DNA of 19,546 bases from JBMZCV01 sp049613665. Its GTDB lineage: Bacteria > Bacteroidota > Bacteroidia > Chitinophagales > UBA2359. A model generated the notes under the pieces. That model was not told the origin of the DNA. It searched no databases and saw only the letters and a program-made list of their open reading frames with translations. Shown here in pieces: positions 13,141 to 19,546 of this stretch (position 1 is its first letter; each line of letters starts with the position of its first letter). The DNA lies in NCBI GenBank assembly GCA_049613665.1, contig JBMZCV010000091.1, positions 1 through 19,546 of the forward strand, written 5' to 3'. The translations under genes were made by a program, and so were the position numbers.

Positions 13141-13659
13141 ATGCAAATATACATTTCTCCTTACCAAAAAAACTGGCCCGTTTTATTTGAAATAGAACAG
13201 CAAAAAATTCTTGCAAATAGTAGCAACATCATAGCGGCCGTTGAACATATCGGCAGCACGGCAGTCGTTGGTTTGCCTGCAAAACCTATTATTGATATAC
13301 TTGTTGGCCTTCACAATTTTGAGCAAGATGCAGCTAAACTTGTGCAAGATATGATAGCCGCAGACTATTTTTACAACGATAAATATGAGCATCTTATGCC
13401 TTATCGTCGTTTTTTTCAGGCCAAAGAACTAGCTGCCCAAAAATGTAATATTCATTGCGTGCAGATAAATGGCGAATTTTGGAATAGGCATATTATGTTT
13501 AGAAATTATTTGCGACAGCACGATGAAAAAAGAGATGCTTATTGCCAACACAAAATAGAATTGGCTCAACGAGATTGGGTAGATACAGCCGATTATGCAG
13601 GAGCAAAAACGGCTTTTATCAGAAATATGGAAGCAGAAGCAAAGCTTTTTTTAAAGTAA
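13141..13659 (+). CDS. GrpB/UPF0157 family protein (nucleotidyltransferase-like fold)
   Basis: 172 codons, the usual length. The signature block VEHIGSTAVVGLPAKPIIDI (H36, S39, G44, K48, D52) is diagnostic of the GrpB/UPF0157 family, which has a nucleotidyltransferase-like fold; the later NIHCVQINGEFWNRHIMFRNYL is the second conserved block. The biochemical substrate is not known for most members; fusions to dephospho-CoA kinase exist in other bacteria. It stands alone: a terminator upstream (13058-13115) and a convergent neighbour, rny, downstream with a shared terminator. No Shine-Dalgarno is obvious before the ATG. Confidence 0.9.
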   Translation: MQIYISPYQKNWPVLFEIEQQKILANSSNIIAAVEHIGSTAVVGLPAKPIIDILVGLHNFEQDAAKLVQDMIAADYFYNDKYEHLMPYRRFFQAKELAAQKCNIHCVQINGEFWNRHIMFRNYLRQHDEKRDAYCQHKIELAQRDWVDTADYAGAKTAFIRNMEAEAKLFLK

Positions 13660-13683
13660 AGTAATGCCTATTTTGCTAAAAAA

Positions 13684-13730
13684 AGGTCTTATGAAAAAGG
13701 CATAGCCAATATTCATAAGACCTAAACAGT
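13684..13730 (-). terminator. Intrinsic terminator of rny, between convergent genes
   Basis: AGGTCTTATGAA (13684-13695) pairs perfectly with TTCATAAGACCT (13712-13723), a 12-bp stem with a 16-nt loop. On the minus strand the hairpin is followed by TTTTTTT, so it ends rny transcription. On the plus strand it follows the GrpB-like gene but lacks a T-run, so it may work less well in that direction. Confidence 0.8.
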
Positions 13731-13753
13731 TACCTTATTTTTTTATAAAAAAA

Positions 13754-15388
13754 CTACCTAGCATAAGTAATTGCTCGCTTTTCACGAATAACCGTTACTT
13801 TTATTTGGCCAGGATAGTGCATTTCATTCTGAATTTTTTGAGAAATAACAAATGAGAGTTCTTCTGCTTTTGCGTCAGCTACTCGCTCGCTCTCCACAAT
13901 AACACGCAACTCACGGCCAGCTTGAATAGCATACGCTTTTTCGACACCATCATATGAGCAAGCCAAAGATTCGAGGTCGGAAATGCGTTTGAGATAAGTT
14001 TCCAAAATTTCACGTCTAGCACCAGGTCTAGCTCCTGAAATAGCATCACAAGCTTGCACAATAGGCGAAATCAAATAAGTCATTTCTATCTCGTCGTGAT
14101 GTGCTCCTACGGCATTGCAAACAGCAGGATGTTCCTTATATTTTTCAGTCAATTTCAGTCCCAAAAGAGCGTGCGACAATTCTGTATCTTCTTCTGGCAC
14201 TTTCCCAATATCGTGTAGCAAACCTGCACGTTTAGCAAGCTTCACATTGTTGCTACTCAAGCCAAGTTCAGCAGCCATGAGTGCACACAATTTTGCGGTT
14301 TCGATGGAGTGTTGTAGCAAATTTTGACCATAAGAAGAGCGAAAACGCATACGGCCAACTGAGCGAATGAGTGCAGGATTCATACCATGAATATTCAAAT
14401 CAATAACCGTTCTTTCGCCTATTTCAATAATTTGCTGTTCGAGTTGTCGGCGAGTTTTGGCTACAACTTCCTCAATTCTTGCAGGGTGAATGCGGCCATC
14501 TGTGACCAATCTTTGGAGCGAAAGGCGAGCAATTTCACGCCTAACAGGGTCATAACCAGAAATAACAATAGCCTCTGGCGTATCATCAACGATAATTTCG
14601 ACACCTGTTTGAGCCTCTAAAGCACGAATATTTCGGCCTTCTCGCCCAATGATTTGCCCTTTTATATCATCGCTTTCCAAATTAAATACTGAAACTGTAT
14701 TTTCGATAGTGTGCTCGGCAGCAGTACGTTGTATCGTTTGAATAATAATCTTTTTAGCCTCCTTATTGGCCTTTTGTTTTGCCTCGTCTATCACCTCTTT
14801 AATGTGCGACATAGCCTCAGTTTCAGCAGCCGATACCATTTTGCTAATCAATTGTTGTTTTGCTTCTTCTGCCGTTTGCCCAGCCATTTTTTCCAATTGT
14901 TTTTGGAGGTCACTATCAGCTTTTCTTGCTTTTTTATCTATTTCTTTTAAGCGTTGTGAGATTTTGTTTTTCTCTATATCTATATCTTTATGTTTTTTGT
15001 TAAGTAATCCAAGCTGTTTATCAAGATTGAGTTTTACCCTTTCGGTTTCTTGCTCTTTTTTGTATAAACTATCTTGTTTTTGTTTAAAATTATTTTCTTT
15101 CTGTTTTAGCTTTCGTTCAATATCGTCATTTTTTTTTCTATGTTGCGTTGCATATTTATTGGCATCTCGCCTCAATTTTTGTGCTTTTGTTTCTGCCTCC
15201 GACAAAATTTGTTTTTGGTTCGTTTCTGCTTCCGATATTATATTTAATTTTATTTGTTCTGCTTCAGTTTTAGCCGTTTCAAGCAAATCTGCATTCATGC
15301 GAATAGCTGCATTTTGCCCTATAAAAAAACCTAAGCCGATGCCTATGATTGCTAAAACAAGAACAATTAATATTTGTGTTAAATCCAT
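13754..15388 (-). CDS. rny: Ribonuclease Y
   Basis: 544 codons. RNase Y is a membrane-anchored endoribonuclease that starts mRNA decay. Seen in order: one N-terminal membrane segment (about residues 5-25), a long Lys/Glu/Gln-rich coiled coil (about 30-215), a KH domain (about 230-300) with IIGREGRNIRALE, and an HD domain (about 355-450) with LQHSIETAKLCALMA (H360) and AGLLHDIGK (H392, D393), then GAHHDE. All key residues are present. It lies downstream of zapA on the same strand but across 783 bp of gene-free DNA, so it probably has its own promoter, which I could not identify. Its end faces the GrpB-like gene. Confidence 0.96.
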   Translation of the reverse strand: MDLTQILIVLVLAIIGIGLGFFIGQNAAIRMNADLLETAKTEAEQIKLNIISEAETNQKQILSEAETKAQKLRRDANKYATQHRKKNDDIERKLKQKENNFKQKQDSLYKKEQETERVKLNLDKQLGLLNKKHKDIDIEKNKISQRLKEIDKKARKADSDLQKQLEKMAGQTAEEAKQQLISKMVSAAETEAMSHIKEVIDEAKQKANKEAKKIIIQTIQRTAAEHTIENTVSVFNLESDDIKGQIIGREGRNIRALEAQTGVEIIVDDTPEAIVISGYDPVRREIARLSLQRLVTDGRIHPARIEEVVAKTRRQLEQQIIEIGERTVIDLNIHGMNPALIRSVGRMRFRSSYGQNLLQHSIETAKLCALMAAELGLSSNNVKLAKRAGLLHDIGKVPEEDTELSHALLGLKLTEKYKEHPAVCNAVGAHHDEIEMTYLISPIVQACDAISGARPGARREILETYLKRISDLESLACSYDGVEKAYAIQAGRELRVIVESERVADAKAEELSFVISQKIQNEMHYPGQIKVTVIREKRAITYAR

Positions 15389-15780
15389 AAATTTATTATT
15401 TATTTATATAATAGAGTAGATTATTGTTGTTCTCATTTCTCGTATTTGTTGCGTTTTTCTGCATTTTGCGAAAAGTAATGATAATAACTTTTTCAGATGA
15501 AATTATACAATTACTAGCGTATTTTTTTTGTAAAAAAACAAGCAACCTTTTATTTTTTTCAAATTTTATTTTTTTTGTTATAAAAAAAGATTTTTACGTC
15601 TTATAAAGATGTGTTTATTATGCCATTTTAACAAATTTTTGTTAAAAAAAGCATGATTTTTCTTGAAAAAACAAAACTTGCACGTCTCTTACAAGCAAAA
15701 AGGGAATTACATTAAGATTGTTTTGAATGTTTTTGTAGGAGTTTTATCAAAAAAAAGAGTTTTTTTTGGTAAGATATGAA

Positions 15781-15804
15781 AATAGCAACTTTTTGTTTGC
15801 TATT
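15781..15804 (-). terminator. Possible weak terminator hairpin downstream of zapA
   Basis: AATAGCAA and TTGCTATT form an 8-bp stem with an 8-nt loop. On the minus strand the stem ends in TTTT, so it might end readthrough from zapA or a short RNA. The T-run is short and the distance from zapA (about 370 bp) is large. Confidence 0.25.
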
Positions 15805-15946
15805 AGGTAAAATAAAAATTTATGAAAAGCAAAATGTGAAAAAATAATTAATTGAGTAAAATATTCTAAACTTTACGAAAGTTAACAAATCAAAATATTT
15901 GATATTAAAAAAGCTTTTTTGACTGTTATAAATAACTAGACAAAAC

Positions 15947-16036
15947 TAAGCTGACATTTCGTTGAGGCTAACACCTTGATTATCAATACGTTTTAGCAGC
16001 GAATCGACATCTCATTAAATAGTGCTTGATATTTAA
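15947..16036 (+). repeat. Structured intergenic repeat, copy C
   Basis: Close to copy A (5287-5382): shared blocks are CGTTGARGCTAACAC, TTGATTATCAATRCGTT, AGCARCGAATCGAC and TTAAATAGTGCTTG (R = A or G). Arms TTCGTTG..GCTAA and TTAGC..GCGAA keep the main stem. The tail hairpin is weaker here (AGTGCTTGATATTT). It is oriented opposite to the flanking genes zapA and rny. A degenerate related segment, GAGGAAGCTAATACACTCAT, lies nearby at about 16108-16130. Confidence 0.6.
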
Positions 16037-16171
16037 TGGTAAAAACAAAAGGTTTGGAAGGAAAAAGACGGTTTATTTTATCAAAGGATAGCAATAAAAT
16101 ATCCGATTGAGGAAGCTAATACACTCATTTTCAAGGCATCAACAACCAAAAAAATTAAATTAATATTTGCA

Positions 16172-16468
16172 CTAATCCTTCTCCAAAAAATGTGTCAAAA
16201 TGTCATCTAGCTGATTTAGTTTTTCTTTCAAATCCGTATCTTCTTGTTTCAGGCTAGTTTCTATTTTTAGCAAATCGGTGCAAAGTAGCAAAGCTGTCAT
16301 TGCCAAATAATCTTGCTTATCGGTTGCTCCATATGTCTCCGTCAATTCTTTCATCTTTTGCTTTATCAACTTGGCAGCTTTTCGCACAACTTCCTCCTCT
16401 TTCGGAGCTACTTTTAGGCGATATGGTCTATCGGCTATAATGACTTTTATATTTATCGTTCTACTCAT
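16172..16468 (-). CDS. zapA: Cell division protein ZapA
   Basis: 98 codons, typical length. ZapA binds FtsZ in the cytosol and bundles protofilaments at the division ring. The N-terminal strand region INIKVIIADRPYRLKVAPKE and the following EEVVRKAAKLIKQKMKEL match the ZapA globular domain; DYLAMTALLLCTDLLKIE and the C-terminal charged helix form the dimer coiled coil. It follows the small coiled-coil gene on the same strand with a 39-bp gap. The order pheT, small coiled-coil gene, zapA, rny is a conserved Bacteroidota arrangement as far as I recall. Confidence 0.88.
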   Translation of the reverse strand: MSRTINIKVIIADRPYRLKVAPKEEEVVRKAAKLIKQKMKELTETYGATDKQDYLAMTALLLCTDLLKIETSLKQEDTDLKEKLNQLDDILTHFLEKD

Positions 16469-16507
16469 CGTTTTTTTATAAATAAATGGGTTAATATTTT
16501 TTAATTT

Positions 16508-16798
16508 CTATATGTTAAGCATTGACATACAGCGGTCTATCTCTTTTATCATATCATTAATCGTAGCTTTCAGTTCGCTTTGTTCATCTTTATCTAAGCT
16601 AACTGTTTTTGTTAGTTTCAAATGTTTTATTTGCTCTTGCAGCTCTTTTATGGTTTCATTTTGCTCTTGAATTTGCTGCGACATTTGTTTCTCTCGCTCT
16701 AAAACTTGAATATATCTTTGTTCCAATTGCATTTGGTTGTCCAAGATATGCCCAATTTTGCCTAAAATGCTATCTACTTGTATCGAAAGTTTACTCAT
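16508..16798 (-). CDS. Small coiled-coil protein between pheT and zapA (ZapB-like, unproven)
   Basis: 96 codons, no signal peptide or membrane segment. The centre is rich in Gln, Glu and Lys with heptad pattern (LEQRYIQVLEREKQMSQQ, KELQEQIKHLKL, about residues 25-65), and the C terminus ELKATINDMIKEIDRCMSML matches the conserved I-x-E-ID-C ending seen in the short protein that commonly precedes zapA in Bacteroidota. By position and coiled-coil nature a role as a ZapA partner at the division ring is plausible, but no homology to ZapB is visible; function is unknown. It is 39 bp upstream of zapA and 169 bp downstream of pheT. Confidence 0.8.
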   Translation of the reverse strand: MSKLSIQVDSILGKIGHILDNQMQLEQRYIQVLEREKQMSQQIQEQNETIKELQEQIKHLKLTKTVSLDKDEQSELKATINDMIKEIDRCMSMLNI

Positions 16799-16864
16799 AT
16801 TTTTTTGGTCAAGTGATGGTTTTGATTTTTATATAATAAGGGTTTTTCTTTTTTAAAAGAAAGA

Positions 16865-16943
16865 AGAAATGACATATTTTTTAGCCAAAAGCATCAAATA
16901 CAAAAAGTTATGAGCTATCGTTTTTTAGAAATATGTCATTTCT
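16865..16943 (-). promoter_or_regulatory. 15-bp inverted repeat between pheT and the coiled-coil gene
   Basis: AGAAATGACATATTT (16865-16879) and its exact reverse complement (16929-16943) enclose a 49-nt loop. On the minus strand, the direction of transcription, the stem is followed by the pyrimidine-rich TCTTTCTTTT. It may be a partial terminator or RNA-processing stem that sets the ratio of pheT to downstream division genes. Confidence 0.45.
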
Positions 16944-16967
16944 ATCAGTCGTTATTGAAAACAATAT

Positions 16968-19409
16968 CTATCGAATTTCAGCACTCAATTGTTTCTGAAA
17001 ATTCGTTATCATTTTCTTCATCATTTTATCTATTTCTTTATCCGTCAAAGTTTTATTTGCGTCTTGAAAAACAAAACTTACCGCATAAGATTTTTTGCCT
17101 TTGCCGAGTTTTTGCTCATCTTCATACACATCAAACAAATTGACAGCTTGCAAGAGTTTTCGGCCTGTTTTTGTGGCTATTTGCTCTATTTTTCCGAAGT
17201 CGATATTGCTATCTAACAACAAAGCCAAATCTCTGCGAACTTTAGGATATTTCGTGATGCCTTTGAAATTCGTTTTTTGGTGTTTCAAAAATTCGATAAT
17301 CGTATCCCACTGAAAATCAGCGTAAAATACCTTTTGTTTGATGCCCATTTTGCGAGAAACAGCCGTTGCTACCTGCCCAAAAAATACCAATTCTTTTTTG
17401 CGAGATGTATATTTCAAGCCGTAAGCCATATTTTCATCATTCAAATGTTTAGCTTGCACATTGTTGAACAATCCTAGCATTCGCAACACTTGATTGACAA
17501 TAGCTTTCAAGTCGAAAAAATCGTAAGCCATTTCAGCCGTATTTCTCCAACTTTCTTGCTGCTTGTTGCCTGTCAAATAAAGTGTAATGTGTCGATTTTC
17601 CGTATAATTTTGCTGTCCGTCTTTCTCGAAACGGCCATAAGTACGCCCAAATTCAAACAACTGCAAATCGGTGTTTTGATAGTTTTGATTGTGTGCCACA
17701 ACTTCCAAACCAGAATATAACATTTTGTTTCGCAAGCTATTCAAATCTGCATTCAAGCTATTGAGCAAAGGAATAACAGCTTTGTTTTCTTCTGCATAAT
17801 AGTTGATATTTGAAATAGAAGTGCCCATGATTTCATAAAAACCATTGCTCACCAAAAAGTCGGCTACACGATTGAAAACAGCTATTTTATTTGGCTTTTC
17901 GGTATATGCCAAAGCCGTTTTTAGCTGTGGCGGAAAAGCGATATTGTTGAAACCATAAATGCGTGTGATTTCTTCGATAATATCTATTTCTCGCAACACA
18001 TCAGCCTTGTTTGTAGGCACTGCAACTGTCAAACTAGCTTCGTCTTCGCTCAAAATATCCATTTCCAAAGCCGTCAAAATATTTTTGATTTCGGCAGGCG
18101 AAATGTTCACACCCATCAAAGTCTCTACACGCTTGTAACGCACTTGAATTTGCGGTTTTTCTATTTTTTGTGGATAAATATCTACAATATTTGACGAAAC
18201 TTGGCCGCCAGCTACTTCTTTTATCAACAAAGCAGCACGTTTCAAAGCGTAAAGTGTACCATTTGGATCAACGCCTTTTTCAAATCTCGTAGCTGCATCT
18301 GTGCGTAACAAATGATGCGTTGCTGTTTGTCTAAGGCTAATGGCTTCAAAACAAGCACTTTCTAAGAAAATATGTTTTGTTTCATCGGTAACGCCAGATG
18401 TGATGCCACCAAAAACGCCAGCTATACACATCGGTTCGCTATTGCCGTTGCAAATCATCAAATCTGAGGCTTGCAATTTGCGTTCTATCTCGTCTAAAGT
18501 GACGAAAGCCGTATCTTTGTCTAAGTTTTTGACGATAACTTGCTTTCCTGTTACTTTTTCGGCATCGAAAGCGTGCAAAGGCTGCCCCAATTCGTGCAAA
18601 ATAAAATTGGTAACATCTACGATATTGTTGATTGGTCGCACACCAATGGCATTCAATTTTTCTTGCAACCATTCAGGCGATTCTTTCACTTCAATATTCG
18701 AGATGCTAAGGCCTGCATAGCGTGGGCAAGCTGCTTGGTTTTCTACCGAAACCGCTATTTCTAAATCGTTGTTGTCTATCGCAAAATTGACTACCGAAGG
18801 CATATTTACTTCGCCAGCGAAAGCATGATTGACACGCAAAGCAGCGGCCAAATCTTTGGCTACTCCAATGTGTCCAGTCGCATCGGAGCGGTTTGGTGTC
18901 AAGCCTATTTCAATGATGTAATCTTCCTTGATGTCGAATACCTCTTTGGCTGGCGTACCTACGGCAATATTGGCATCTAATACCATGATTCCGTCGTGAC
19001 TCGAGCCTACGCCTATTTCGTCTTCCGCACAAATCATGCCTAGCGATACTTCGCCTCTTATTTTTCCTTTTTTAATTTTAAAAGCTTCGCCACTTGATGG
19101 ATAAAGCATAGTGCCGACTGTGGCGACAATCACTTTTTGGCCAGCAGCTACATTAGGAGCTCCGCAAACAATTTGTAAATCTTCGCCATTTCCTACATCA
19201 ACTGTCGTTACTCTCAATCGGTCGGCATTTGGGTGTTGCTCCGCACTTTTGACTTCGCCAACAACCAAACCAAACAAACCACCTTCTATGCTTTGCGTTT
19301 TTTCGATACCTTCTACTTCTAGGCCAATATCTGTCAATATTTCGCCTGCTTTTTCGGCAGTCAAATCAATGTTTAAGTAGTCTTTGAGCCAATTATAAGA
19401 AATTTTCAT
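16968..19409 (-). CDS. pheT: Phenylalanine-tRNA ligase beta subunit
   Basis: 813 codons, usual for the long bacterial form. The beta subunit pairs with PheS to charge tRNA-Phe; it carries tRNA binding and editing. Seen: N-terminal MKISYNWLKDYLNIDLTAEK; the OB-fold tRNA-binding domain (about 42-155; EQHPNADRLRV, IVCGAPNVAAGQKV, MICAEDEIG); TPNRSDATGHIGVAKDLAA; the B3/B4 editing domain (about 215-370; VRPINNIVDVTNFILHELGQ, PLHAFDAEKV); LRTDAATRFEKGVDP; the B5 domain (about 410-480); the catalytic-like core; and a C-terminal FDX-ACB anticodon-binding domain (about 720-813; YPKVRRDLALLL). It is complete. pheS is not in the window. The upstream 137 bp hold palindromes rather than an obvious promoter. 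Confidence 0.97.
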   Translation of the reverse strand: MKISYNWLKDYLNIDLTAEKAGEILTDIGLEVEGIEKTQSIEGGLFGLVVGEVKSAEQHPNADRLRVTTVDVGNGEDLQIVCGAPNVAAGQKVIVATVGTMLYPSSGEAFKIKKGKIRGEVSLGMICAEDEIGVGSSHDGIMVLDANIAVGTPAKEVFDIKEDYIIEIGLTPNRSDATGHIGVAKDLAAALRVNHAFAGEVNMPSVVNFAIDNNDLEIAVSVENQAACPRYAGLSISNIEVKESPEWLQEKLNAIGVRPINNIVDVTNFILHELGQPLHAFDAEKVTGKQVIVKNLDKDTAFVTLDEIERKLQASDLMICNGNSEPMCIAGVFGGITSGVTDETKHIFLESACFEAISLRQTATHHLLRTDAATRFEKGVDPNGTLYALKRAALLIKEVAGGQVSSNIVDIYPQKIEKPQIQVRYKRVETLMGVNISPAEIKNILTALEMDILSEDEASLTVAVPTNKADVLREIDIIEEITRIYGFNNIAFPPQLKTALAYTEKPNKIAVFNRVADFLVSNGFYEIMGTSISNINYYAEENKAVIPLLNSLNADLNSLRNKMLYSGLEVVAHNQNYQNTDLQLFEFGRTYGRFEKDGQQNYTENRHITLYLTGNKQQESWRNTAEMAYDFFDLKAIVNQVLRMLGLFNNVQAKHLNDENMAYGLKYTSRKKELVFFGQVATAVSRKMGIKQKVFYADFQWDTIIEFLKHQKTNFKGITKYPKVRRDLALLLDSNIDFGKIEQIATKTGRKLLQAVNLFDVYEDEQKLGKGKKSYAVSFVFQDANKTLTDKEIDKMMKKMITNFQKQLSAEIR

Positions 19410-19463
19410 ATTTTTTTCTTCTTATTGTAATAAATGTTTAGACCAATTTTAATATTTATGTCA

Positions 19464-19481
19464 TTGTTGGTGTTATCACCA
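19464..19481. repeat. Second copy of the TTGTTGGTGTTATCACCA motif
   Basis: These 18 bases are identical to 234-251, where they are part of a longer palindrome. Here the palindrome is shorter (TGGTG-TTAT-CACCA) and lies 55 bp upstream of the pheT start. Confidence 0.55.
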
Positions 19482-19517
19482 TAGCCGTCAAGTTAGTTAA
19501 AAAGCTGAATGTTATGA

Positions 19518-19532
19518 TACCCCAAAGGGGTA
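19518..19532. repeat. Short hairpin TACCCC-AAA-GGGGTA upstream of pheT
   Basis: A 6-bp perfect stem with a 3-nt loop, GC-rich for this genome, 110 bp before the pheT start and near the window edge. On the minus strand no T-run follows at once. It could end a preceding transcript or form part of a pheT leader; the edge of the window prevents a decision. Confidence 0.35.
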
Positions 19533-19546
19533 ATATATTATAGCAT

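Larger units (their letters stand above)
15389..16171. other. 783-bp AT-rich gene-free interval between zapA and rny
   Basis: No convincing coding sequence. It contains repeat copy C (15947-16036) and a weaker related segment (about 16105-16155). It also has a 10-bp-stem palindrome TTTTAACAAA / TTTGTTAAAA (15626-15647), a hairpin AATAGCAA / TTGCTATT (15781-15804) that on the minus strand is followed by TTTT, and the 14-nt palindrome AAAAAAGCTTTTTT (15907-15920). On the minus strand TAGTTTTG (15941-15948) matches TAnnTTTG but has no TTG at normal spacing. A small RNA is possible but none is recognised. Confidence 0.5.

Noticed and set aside
14766..15419. Plus-strand open frame of 217 codons rich in Cys, Phe and Ser
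   Set aside because: It is the complement of the rny coiled-coil region; Ser/Cys/Phe-rich composition is what Lys/Glu/Ala-rich coiled-coil codons give on the other strand.
15424..15606. Plus-strand 60-codon Phe-rich frame in the zapA-rny interval
   Set aside because: Composition simply reflects runs of T in AT-rich DNA; no start signal or conserved pattern.
15941..15948. TAGTTTTG on the minus strand as a promoter for rny
   Set aside because: Matches the -7 box but no TTG or TTTG occurs at the required distance upstream, and it lies more than 550 bp before the rny start, at the edge of repeat C.
15389..16171. 6S RNA between zapA and rny
   Set aside because: Searched by eye for a long rod-like hairpin with complementary ends about 180 nt apart; none found. 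Only local hairpins and repeat C. Left as a test in the findings rather than annotated.
18340..18720. Plus-strand open frame of 126 codons
   Set aside because: Shadow of the pheT editing-domain region on the opposite strand, no recognisable motif.

Overview
The window looks like chromosomal DNA of an AT-rich member of the Bacteroidota, probably a Cytophagales-like lineage. The signs are two proteins with type IX secretion (T9SS) type A C-terminal sorting domains (SPNPF and FPNPA boxes), a PCMD-like secreted protein, a CarboxypepD_reg-like domain on a surface von Willebrand protein, candidate promoters of the Bacteroidota form TTTG/TAnnTTTG, and weak or absent Shine-Dalgarno sequences. The taxon assignment is inference.

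Layout. 1-616 is gene-free and holds a palindromic MITE-like element (about 115-411). 617-3383 (- strand) is a three-gene block: an AraC-family regulator, a small secreted protein and a secreted intradiol-dioxygenase-like protein. Two copies of a paired 12-bp half-site with 21-bp period lie upstream of the two secreted-protein genes, one of them overlapping the stop codon of the regulator gene. This suggests a small dedicated regulon. A PCMD/T9SS secreted protein diverges from the regulator (3586-4521), followed by trmB (4560-5243). A bidirectional terminator separates trmB from a convergent von Willebrand/YfbK-like surface protein (5380-7827). Divergent from that is a Wzx-type flippase (8049-9569), then a sulfotransferase (9830-10672), both plausible in exopolysaccharide synthesis. 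Next come a conserved Bacteroidota secreted protein often named asparagine synthetase B (11014-12285), a toxin-antitoxin pair with a PIN-domain toxin (12303-13035), a strong terminator, and a GrpB/UPF0157 protein (13141-13659).

The right third is core housekeeping on the - strand: pheT, a small coiled-coil protein, zapA, a 783-bp gene-free stretch, and rny (ribonuclease Y).

A roughly 95-bp structured intergenic repeat recurs at 5287, 10861 and 15947. Its terminal hairpin shows one compensatory base-pair change between two copies. An 18-bp motif, TTGTTGGTGTTATCACCA, occurs near both ends of the window. No rRNA, tRNA, CRISPR array, prophage or intact insertion sequence was seen. The most interesting non-coding items are the AraC operator pair, the MITE-like element and the repeat family.
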